Source of the DNA: CAYXDO01 sp964463485
GTDB taxonomy: Bacteria; Myxococcota; Kuafuiibacteriia; Kuafuiibacteriales; Kuafuiibacteriaceae
Direction of reading: 5' to 3'
Assembly (NCBI GenBank): GCA_964463485.1
Contig: CAYXDO010000295.1
Location: forward strand, 1-5,138
Length of the DNA: 5,138 nucleotides
Each line of letters opens with the position of its first letter. Position 1 is the first letter of the stretch. The notes under the pieces were generated by a model that saw nothing but the letters and a program-made list of their open reading frames with translations, had not been told where the DNA came from and searched no databases. The position numbers and the translations under genes are program-made. Below, piece by piece: positions 1-5,138 of this stretch.

Positions 1-224
1 CCGCGTCCTCTGTGGTTTCAGCGTGGTCACGAACTTCCACGGACGTGTACTTAGTACAGGTCCCCGCAAATTCGTGACCATTGGAGAAACCACAGAGAGC
101 ACAGAGCCGAAGCCCACAGAGCACACAGATGATGGAATGAGCACTTCTCTGTGTCCTCTGTGTCTTCTCTCCGCGTCCTCTGTGGTTTCAGCGTGGTCAC
201 GAACTTCCACGGACGTGTACTTAG
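1..224. repeat. 54-bp direct repeat, 170-bp period
   Basis: Positions 1-54 are repeated without a mismatch at 171-224, and the copies diverge at the next base (t at 55, g at 225). The shared segment starts ccgcgtcctctgtggtttca and ends ggacgtgtacttag. The first copy begins at the window edge, so the repeat may extend further left. The layout fits two right-hand ends of a tandemly duplicated element, whose complete internal unit is 55-224. No coding frame explains the identity. Repeats built from ctctgtg/cacagag words occur between genes in several GC-rich phyla, from my general knowledge; I did not search a database. Confidence 0.9.
71..203. repeat. Long imperfect inverted repeat (CACAGAG/CTCTGTG arms)
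   Basis: The left arm (71-128) is largely complementary to the right arm (149-203), around a loop of about 20 nt (129-148). The best matching blocks are ttcgtgacca at 71-80 with tggtcacgaa at 194-203, gaaaccacagag at 86-97 with ctctgtggtttc at 178-189, and the cacagag-rich 115-128 with the ctctgtg-rich 149-162. The segments between blocks match less well, as expected of an old or diversifying element. As RNA or single-stranded DNA it could fold into one long hairpin. It could be a non-autonomous mobile repeat (MITE- or REP-like) or a structured untranslated RNA; nothing here decides which. The right arm lies largely inside the 171-224 direct-repeat copy. Confidence 0.8.
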
Positions 225-640
225 GGCCCGTCAAAGAATTACCGGATCGACTTGGCCTCCGATGGCTCTGGAGGATCCCCAGCGTCGCCTTGGGGCAGTA
301 GGATACGGGGCCGGTGCTTCAGCTTCCAGCGTAACCGATGGCGAAGGCCGTCGACAGCCTCGGAGGCCGGCCGGCTCGGACCAGAAAAAGATGGCCACTG
401 TGAAGACGGCGAGGTCCACGGCGCTTCGTGCTTCGGCGTGGATAACGTCTGCGAGCGCTAGAAAATCTGATTCCAAGATCTGAGTCTTGTTCTCTCGTCC
501 GCGCCTGCGCGGCCGCAAATCGGGCACTGGCACGGGCTTCCATGATTCGATTGTCGACGGTGAAGGCGAGGACCGCGGGGATCGTTCTGCGGATCATGAG
601 GGAGGAACAAATCCGAGTCAGGATTGGCGCGCGAAAATTT
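225..640. other. Intergenic stretch without a convincing gene
   Basis: This stretch separates the left repeat from the end of the minus-strand gene at 641. Several frames are open on both strands, but none has a convincing combination of start, ribosome-binding site and codon bias. The least unlikely is a minus-strand frame starting with ATG at 597 and running to 319 (92 codons). Its first 35 or so codons favour G/C at position three and read like protein, but the rest turns Arg/Pro-rich and loses the bias. It could be a degraded gene or chance. A purine-rich gagggaggaa at 598-607 resembles a plus-strand ribosome-binding site, but no start codon follows at a useful distance. Confidence 0.5.
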
Positions 641-1450
641 TCAGCCGTCCGAGTAAGGCTGGAGCGTCAGCGAGACGTAGCAATCCTTCGCCCTGCCGAC
701 GAGGTAGCTCCCACCAAAGTCGCCGCCCTCCAGCAGCCGCACGCTCGAGAGCTTGCTGAAGTTGGCCTCGACGGTCGCCAAGAACGGCGCGATGTCACCC
801 ATCGAGCCTTCGATCTCGTACCCTTCGAACGCCGCCTTCGCTTTGCCGAGGAAGCTCTCGATCGCCGCGGCGCCCCTGAGCGTCGTGAGCTCGAGCTTGG
901 TCTCGTACTCAGTCCACGGCGTCCCGTCGTGCTGAGTCACTCCGGCCATCACCTTCGCGAGGCTCGTCATCCCCGTGAGGACGACGGTATTGGTGTTGAC
1001 GCCGTTGTCGCCGCTTTCGTGCCACACGGGCATGGGATCCGCGCCGATCGCCGCGACGATCTCGGCCGACGTCGGACGGCTCGATCCAGACGACGGCGGC
1101 GTGACGGGTGCCGCGCCTCCGGCCAACATCTCCGCGCGCACGTCGAGCGCTTTCTTCCGGAGGCTTGGGTCGTAGATCCGATTGGCCTCGGCCTCGCTGA
1201 GCGTCCCCTTGCCACGTTTGTCGACCGCCGCGAGCGTCCGCGAGACTTGGCTCGCGTAGACGTCGACCGCGTCCTCGACGGTGACGCGCGAGCTCTCCTC
1301 CCGCGCCTTGTCGACCGCCGCCGCGAGGTCACTCGGGAGTTTCTTCGCTTCTCGCTTGGAGATGATCTGGTTGCTGCCGGCCGCATCTTCGAGGCTGGCT
1401 CGCGCCTCTCCGATGATTCTCGAAGCTACCGTGCGGGTTCTGACTGCCAT
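641..1450 (-). CDS. Hypothetical protein with two degenerate EF-hand-like segments
   Basis: This is a 269-aa protein I do not recognise. It starts with ATG at 1450 and stops with TGA at 643-641, and third codon positions are strongly G/C, so the gene is very likely real. No signal peptide or membrane segment is visible, suggesting the cytoplasm. The N-terminal half (about 1-110) is helical and charged. It has two segments resembling EF-hand loops that have lost ligands: residues 23-34 (I30, S31 and E34 in the right places) and 77-88 (D77, G82, L84 and E88 kept, but R79 and K81 where acidic or polar ligands belong). Calcium binding is therefore doubtful. A Pro/Ser/Gly linker lies at about 114-127. 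The C-terminal domain (about 128-269) has many aromatic and acidic residues and matches no family I know. No strong Shine-Dalgarno sequence precedes the ATG. The nearest gene, at 1774, is divergent, so this looks like a single-gene unit. Confidence 0.85.
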   Translation of the reverse strand: MAVRTRTVASRIIGEARASLEDAAGSNQIISKREAKKLPSDLAAAVDKAREESSRVTVEDAVDVYASQVSRTLAAVDKRGKGTLSEAEANRIYDPSLRKKALDVRAEMLAGGAAPVTPPSSGSSRPTSAEIVAAIGADPMPVWHESGDNGVNTNTVVLTGMTSLAKVMAGVTQHDGTPWTEYETKLELTTLRGAAAIESFLGKAKAAFEGYEIEGSMGDIAPFLATVEANFSKLSSVRLLEGGDFGGSYLVGRAKDCYVSLTLQPYSDG

Positions 1451-1773
1451 GCGCGCAGAAGCGTGCCCACGTTCGGCCTACGCGGTCAATCCCGATCAGG
1501 ACTCAAAACAACCTCATCTGCGGGATCGGCTCCGCGTCGTTCGCCCAACTCAGGACCTGGGAACGTCGAGGCGCTCGAAGAGTTGGGTCGGCGATCCCGG
1601 CACCCTATTCCGATTCCGAGCAGTGCCCGGTGCCCCACCCAATTCCGAGCAGCCCACCCCAGTCGGAGCGCTACTCTCGAAAGTCGCGGAGTCCCGAGCT
1701 CGCACCCGTCCCCTCTAGGCCCGCGACCGCGCGCCGCGTTGATTCTGATTCGGCGCCGCGCGACCCTCGCTTC
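1451..1773. promoter_or_regulatory. Divergent intergenic region, presumed to hold both promoters
   Basis: These 323 bp lie between two outward-facing genes, so promoters for both should be here; I could not identify a convincing -35/-10 or -24/-12 pair. Positions 1583-1642 can form an interrupted hairpin: ttgggt at 1583-1588 with acccaa at 1637-1642, and ggcacc at 1599-1604 with ggtgcc at 1629-1634. Inside and beside it, attccgagcag occurs at 1613-1623 and 1642-1652, 29 bp apart, and attccga also occurs at 1607-1613. These could be operator-like sites, but the words are short and the function is a guess. The beta-helix reading frame is open back to a GTG at 1630, so part of this region could be read as an N-terminal extension, which I think is not translated. 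Confidence 0.45.
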
Positions 1774-3198
1774 GTGCGACATCTTCGCTCCATCCCAGGC
1801 GACCGCCCAGCGATCTTCTCGACCGTCACCCTTCTGCTCGTGGCCTGCCACTCCACCAACTCGACGGAGCCCTCTGACGCAGGTGACGACCTAGACGCTC
1901 AAAGCGACCTCGCCGATGCCATCGGCGTCGCGCGCGCGCCAGACGCAGCTCCCACGGTCGACGCGCGCCCAGGCGACGGTGGGCTCCAACCCGACGCCAG
2001 CGCGCTGAGTTGCTCGCCCCTCCCCGCTCCGTCGGAGCCCATCGTGCGAGTGACACCCCAAGAGGCCGACTCACTCCCGCAGCTCGCCGCCGCGGCAGCC
2101 CCAGGGACGACGATCCTCCTCGAGGACGGCGTCTACCGTATGAGCGCCCGCGACGAGGGATCCAGGCGGATCCAGCTCGCCGCCCGCGGGCTCACGCTGC
2201 GCAGCGCGAACGGCGACGCCGAGCGAGTGATCATCGATGGTGAGTACCTCACGCGCGAAATGATCACCGTCGGCGCCGACGACATCACCATCGCTCACCT
2301 GACCATTCAACACGCGATCGACCACCCGATCCACGTGTCCCCATCGAGCTCGGGGGACGACGTCACCGGCACACTCATCTACGGAGCCCGGATCCTCGAC
2401 GGCGGAGAGCAATTCGTGAAGATCAACTCGAATGGCACCCGCGACGCCTGGGCCGACTTCGGCCGGATCGAGTGCTCGTTCTTTCAGCTAACGCCAGCCG
2501 GTCGGCCCCGCGTGGAGCGCGCGAGCGGCGGTTGTTACACCGGCGGTATCGACGCCCACGGCGCCCGAGGATGGGTCGTCCGGTCCAACACCTTCCGAGA
2601 CCTCTATTGCGCCGGCGAGGGTCTCGCCGAGCACGCGATTCACTTCTGGACGGGTTCGCGTGACACAGTCGTCGAGAACAACACGATCATGAATTGCGCG
2701 CGCGGGATCGGCTTTGGGCTCGTCGAGTCGGGAGAGGCCCGGAGCTACTCGGACGACCCATACCCGGACGTCGGCTACGTCGGGCACTACGACGGGCTCA
2801 TTCGAAACAACGTCATCCACTCGGACATCGAGTTCTTCGACACCGGGATCGAGCTCGACCAAGCGCGCGGTGCGCGCGTCTATCACAACACGGTCGTGGG
2901 CGCGGGCGGGAGCTTCTTCAGCTCGATCGACTATCGGTTCCCAAATACTCGAGTCGTCCTCCGAAACAACCTCACCCGTCGGATCACCATGCGGAACGGC
3001 GCCGCCGGAGAGGTGGACCACAACCGGGAGACCACCTCGCTGGAGGACTTCGCGGATCCTGCCCGGGGCGACTTCCACTTGGTTCCAGGCTCCGCGGCCA
3101 TCGACCAAGGCGTCGCCGTCGGCGACTCGGGGCTCGACGTCGACGGCGAGCCGCACTCGGCCGGAGCTGCACCCGACCTGGGCGCTGACGAGCGATGA
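1774..3198 (+). CDS. Right-handed parallel beta-helix lipoprotein
   Basis: This is a 474-aa secreted lipoprotein, if translation starts at the GTG at 1774. That start gives a short N-region, a hydrophobic core (about residues 13-24) and a fitting lipobox L22-V23-A24-C25, with the lipidated Cys encoded at 1846-1848. The upstream GTG at 1630 would add 48 Arg/Pro/Ser-rich residues and bury the signal. Residues 28-86 form a low-complexity spacer rich in Asp, Ala and Pro, common in myxobacterial surface lipoproteins. The beta-helix fills about 88-430, opening with a typical first coil (PGTTILLEDGVY at 110-121) followed by repeated coils with Asn-ladder-like pairs (N302-N303, N345-N346, N398-N399). 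The C-terminus (GDFHLVPGSAAIDQG at 432-446, ending PDLGADE) resembles the choice-of-anchor Q type. The fold is shared with polysaccharide lyases and other carbohydrate-active proteins, but I cannot assign catalytic residues, so the substrate is unknown. Position +2 after the Cys is His, not Asp. No clear Shine-Dalgarno sequence precedes the start. Confidence 0.9.
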   Translation: MRHLRSIPGDRPAIFSTVTLLLVACHSTNSTEPSDAGDDLDAQSDLADAIGVARAPDAAPTVDARPGDGGLQPDASALSCSPLPAPSEPIVRVTPQEADSLPQLAAAAAPGTTILLEDGVYRMSARDEGSRRIQLAARGLTLRSANGDAERVIIDGEYLTREMITVGADDITIAHLTIQHAIDHPIHVSPSSSGDDVTGTLIYGARILDGGEQFVKINSNGTRDAWADFGRIECSFFQLTPAGRPRVERASGGCYTGGIDAHGARGWVVRSNTFRDLYCAGEGLAEHAIHFWTGSRDTVVENNTIMNCARGIGFGLVESGEARSYSDDPYPDVGYVGHYDGLIRNNVIHSDIEFFDTGIELDQARGARVYHNTVVGAGGSFFSSIDYRFPNTRVVLRNNLTRRITMRNGAAGEVDHNRETTSLEDFADPARGDFHLVPGSAAIDQGVAVGDSGLDVDGEPHSAGAAPDLGADER

Positions 3199-3573
3199 CG
3201 CCGTGTCCTCGACCACACGATCGCCGCCCTTTCACGCGAAGTCATGATCCGGACACTCACCGAGTTGGCGCACCCGCCGCCCGAGTGCGCGAGCACAGCA
3301 AGCTCGTCGGCTGCGTGATCAAGGACGAGCGCTGCAATGGACTCTCCCCTCACATCGGCGCCGCGGCGATCGAAGGCCGCACCGCCCAAACCATGTTCCG
3401 GACCTCCGACCTCTGCCGCCAGCCCAAAGTCTATGGTCTTCGCGGCCGGCCCAAGTTGTGCGCATGCGCCGCGGCTTTCGGAGAAATTTCCGGAGCTCCG
3501 CTGGATCCGCGAGTCTCGCGGTGGACTCGCCGAATCGGAGCTCGCTCTTCTGGAAACGACCTTCGAGCGACTG
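3199..3573. other. Convergent intergenic region
   Basis: This stretch lies between two genes that end towards each other, so transcription termination for both is expected here. I see no classic hairpin followed by a T-run. Candidate stems are ccgcgag/ctcgcgg at 3507-3521 (7 bp, one-base loop as written, so shorter in practice) and tcgctc/gagcga at 3542-3547 and 3565-3570. A plus-strand frame from ATG 3337 to 3579 ends in a protein-like tail (residues 48-80), and another plus-strand frame is open from 3195 through 3695. Neither has a ribosome-binding site or a recognisable domain, and both overlap the minus-strand gene. They may be remnants or chance openings in GC-rich DNA. Confidence 0.45.
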
Positions 3574-4326
3574 TCATGATCTCCACTCGAACCCCAGAGG
3601 GCCGTAGCGACCTAAGAGAGCCTCCACCTCATCGATGGCGGCGGCGTCGTGTCCAGCAAGCCAAAGCGAGGCTTTTTCGCTCTCGTCGAAGTTGATTTCG
3701 GCAAGAAGTGAGTCGGAGCGAACGAAGACCGATTTCTTTGGCCAATGCCAGTCCGCAGGAAGAGCCGGTCCCCAACGTTCAAGGAAGATCGCGGCTTGAG
3801 GAAGCGTTATCGCTCCGTTCGCTCGGTTTTCGCGATCCCAAAAAAGAATCTTGTGAATCGCCATCGGCTCGACAAATTCCGTAAATTTGTTCGATTCGAT
3901 TTCGGTGCCCCCTCCCCCTCGAATCAGGACGACGGGAGGATCTTCGAGCTCGTCGGTGAGCCAGACAGCCCAAGCAACACAACCCTGGTTCTCGGTCATG
4001 AAGACGAGGAGATCGTCGCAACGACGCAGGCATGCGCCCGGAAGAATCGGATCCTGCACAGCCCAAAGTTCCTGCCAACTTCGAAAACGCTCATAAAAGT
4101 CGTGAACAGCCCCCGGGACGCTCTTCGACAACGGCATCCAGTCCGGCGCTTCTTCTCGATGGCCTTTTGCAGCCCAGCGATCGAGCAATAGATTTACTGA
4201 CAGCCAACGCGAGTCAGATTCCGCTGCCTGAGGGACCAAGCCACATGCAGCGCCGCCAAGTCGAGGTGCGCAACTCGACCCGTGAGACTGGCTAGAAACC
4301 AAACGATTCAACTCCCTGCGTTTCAC
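3574..4326 (-). CDS. SMI1/KNR4 (SUKH) family-like protein, possible immunity protein
   Basis: This is a 250-aa protein if read from the GTG at 4326, with TGA at 3576-3574. The core at about 64-135 resembles SUKH proteins: a PGAVHDFYERF helix (71-81), a stretch where the fold usually discusses position (LPGACLRRCDDLLVFM, 95-110), then ENQGCVAWAVWL (112-123) and DPPVVL (129-134). I recognise this by eye, not by a profile search. SUKH proteins often neutralise polymorphic or contact-dependent toxins, and some act elsewhere. No toxin gene is visible here; a partner could lie right of the window. Residues 1-40 look unlike the family, so the true start may be later: a TTG at 4302 has AGGGAG 9 nt upstream, and a TTG at 4188 is next to the core but lacks a ribosome-binding site. 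The frame is closed upstream by TGA at 4398-4396. Third codon positions are clearly less G/C-biased than in the other two genes, suggesting acquisition. No signal peptide is visible. Confidence 0.75.
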   Translation of the reverse strand: MKRRELNRLVSSQSHGSSCAPRLGGAACGLVPQAAESDSRWLSVNLLLDRWAAKGHREEAPDWMPLSKSVPGAVHDFYERFRSWQELWAVQDPILPGACLRRCDDLLVFMTENQGCVAWAVWLTDELEDPPVVLIRGGGGTEIESNKFTEFVEPMAIHKILFWDRENRANGAITLPQAAIFLERWGPALPADWHWPKKSVFVRSDSLLAEINFDESEKASLWLAGHDAAAIDEVEALLGRYGPLGFEWRS

Positions 4327-4889
4327 GCCGCTCGGACGACTTCCTGAGTTCCCAACCGCAGCATTCGCCGACTCGAGACGATGTTCTCGACGGTTTCAGC
4401 AAGATTTCACGCGGTCCCTCGAGCATTGCCCCTCGGAATCGGTACTAGCCATCTCTGCAAAAAGAGCGATGTAGCCCTCCGGAACCTACTGGAAAATCGT
4501 AGCACCCTCAATCACCATCGAAGGATTCTACCGTGAGCGAACCCCAACGGCAAGCTCGCGTCGAACGAGAGGCACAGTGGACGCGCCCGCCGCGCCAGGC
4601 TTGCGCGGCTCGACAAACAGCCCAAGGGGCGCTCGAAGACACTCACCCAAGCCCTCAGCCATCGTGCCCTGCCTGTTCAAGGGGACTGCTCTTACGGATT
4701 CGGCTCGGTGTCGATCGCGCTCGAACGAAGGAAACGCATCTAGAAACGCACCGCGAAGAGCTCCGCCGCCGGCCCTGCCGACATGAGCTCGTCGCCGAGC
4801 TGTCAGAGCGGGCCCCCGATGTGACCCAAAACTCCGGTGAGTCGCTACCGAACATTTCCGACCACCCACCGAAAATCGGTCATAGGGCG

Positions 4890-4929
4890 GCACGGCCTGA
4901 ATTCGGGTCGCACGGCCTGAATTCGGGTC
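4890..4929. repeat. Perfect 20-bp tandem duplication
   Basis: The unit gcacggcctgaattcgggtc at 4890-4909 is repeated with no mismatch and no spacer at 4910-4929. A weaker partial echo, ctgaaatccgac, follows at 4930-4941. Because 20 is not a multiple of three, the duplication changes the frame of any reading through it, which argues against a coding role. A small hairpin (accga at 4868-4872 with tcggt at 4876-4880) lies just upstream. Confidence 0.9.
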
Positions 4930-4982
4930 CTGAAATCCGACTTCGAGCACTGAGCCGACATGGCACAGAGCCCATCCGCTGG

Positions 4983-5048
4983 GGAGCTCGAGCTTCGCGC
5001 GGAGCCGACTTCGCACGAAGCTCGAGCTCCACGCGGAGCCGACTGCGC
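4983..5048. repeat. 34-bp-period tandem duplication containing an inverted repeat
   Basis: Positions 4985-5014 and 5019-5048 match at 27 of 30 bases by my count, a tandem duplication of period 34. It includes an exact 13-bp block (cgcggagccgact) at 4998-5010 and 5032-5044. Each copy opens with the palindrome agctcgagct. As a result 4983-4997 (ggagctcgagcttcg) is exactly complementary to 5016-5030, giving a 15-bp stem that a further 3 bp can extend past a single mismatch. No T-run follows on the plus strand, so a simple intrinsic terminator is unlikely. It could be a binding site, a recombination scar or a small structured repeat. Confidence 0.85.
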
Positions 5049-5138
5049 TCAGGTCTCTCAAACGTCGAGCGCCGCGCAACCGTGCGAAACACGAGAGGCT
5101 GATCGCGATCGGGGCTTCGTGCTTCGTCGAACGGAACG

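Larger units (their letters stand above)
4327..5138. other. Gene-poor right end with repeats
   Basis: I find no recognisable gene in these 812 bp. The best candidate is a plus-strand frame from GTG 4533 to 5102 (189 codons). An aagga at 4521-4525 sits 7 nt before the GTG, a plausible ribosome-binding site. However, the product is rich in Arg, Pro, Ser and Gln, has no familiar domain, and runs through the short tandem repeats, so I do not call it a gene. A second plus-strand frame is open from 4537 to its TAG at 4741-4743 without a standard start, and it reads somewhat more like protein around 4597-4740. The minus strand is also open from 5079 to 4528. Competing open frames like these are common in GC-rich non-coding DNA or decayed genes. 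The upstream promoter of the minus-strand gene ending at 3574 should also lie here. Confidence 0.45.

Noticed and set aside
1..224. CRISPR array
   Set aside because: There are only two direct copies, of 54 bp at a 170-bp distance, with a hairpin between them. That is the wrong repeat length, spacing and number.
633..642. gaaaattttc palindrome at the end of the 641-1450 gene as a terminator
   Set aside because: It is a 10-bp A/T palindrome without a GC-rich stem, and it overlaps the stop codon.
542..1894. A 450-codon open frame on the plus strand
   Set aside because: It is very Arg-rich, has no domain, and lies opposite the well-biased minus-strand gene at 641-1450. Long antisense openings are expected in GC-rich DNA.
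2488..3216. A 242-codon minus-strand frame opposite the beta-helix gene
   Set aside because: The plus strand encodes a clear lipoprotein with a coherent fold there. The antisense product is a Val/Asp/Arg mixture typical of a mirrored frame.
3507..3570. Intrinsic terminators between the convergent genes
   Set aside because: The stems are short (6-7 bp) with either a one-base or a 17-base loop, and no T-run follows on either strand.
3195..3695. A 166-codon plus-strand frame after the beta-helix gene
   Set aside because: There is no ribosome-binding site or recognisable domain, and its end overlaps the minus-strand gene at 3574. I treat it as chance or remnant.
4327..5138. Insertion-sequence remnant
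   Set aside because: The Arg-rich frames and repeats prompted the idea, but I found no transposase motif, matched terminal inverted repeats or target-site duplication.

Overview
The window is about 5.1 kb of GC-rich bacterial DNA with three genes I can support. They are separated by unusually long gaps that carry several repeats. The strong G/C preference at third codon positions in the first two genes suggests Myxococcota (a Polyangiales-type genome). So does the secreted beta-helix lipoprotein, with its Asp/Ala/Pro-rich spacer and a C-terminus like the choice-of-anchor Q type. That assignment is an inference: the window has no rRNA or other marker gene.

Layout, left to right. Positions 1-224 hold a repeat element: a 54-bp direct repeat with a 170-bp period, flanking a long imperfect inverted repeat rich in CACAGAG/CTCTGTG. 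Positions 225-640 have no convincing gene. A minus-strand gene (641-1450) encodes a 269-aa protein I cannot name, with two degenerate EF-hand-like segments and an unrecognised C-terminal domain. A 323-bp gap separates it from the divergent plus-strand gene (1774-3198), a 474-aa lipoprotein with a right-handed parallel beta-helix. After a 375-bp convergent gap, a minus-strand gene (3574-4326) encodes a protein resembling SMI1/KNR4 (SUKH) proteins, which often act as immunity proteins against polymorphic toxins. From 4327 to the end I see no recognisable gene. That stretch holds a perfect 20-bp tandem duplication, a 34-bp-period tandem duplication with a 15-bp-stem inverted repeat, and fragments of open frame.

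The three genes do not form an operon and I see no shared pathway. The SUKH-like gene has weaker third-position GC bias than its neighbours and lies beside the repeat-rich, gene-poor right end, which fits an acquired or decaying segment. I found no CRISPR array, tRNA, rRNA, intact insertion sequence or convincing new multi-gene system. The best leads are the left-end repeat element and the apparently orphan SUKH-like gene.
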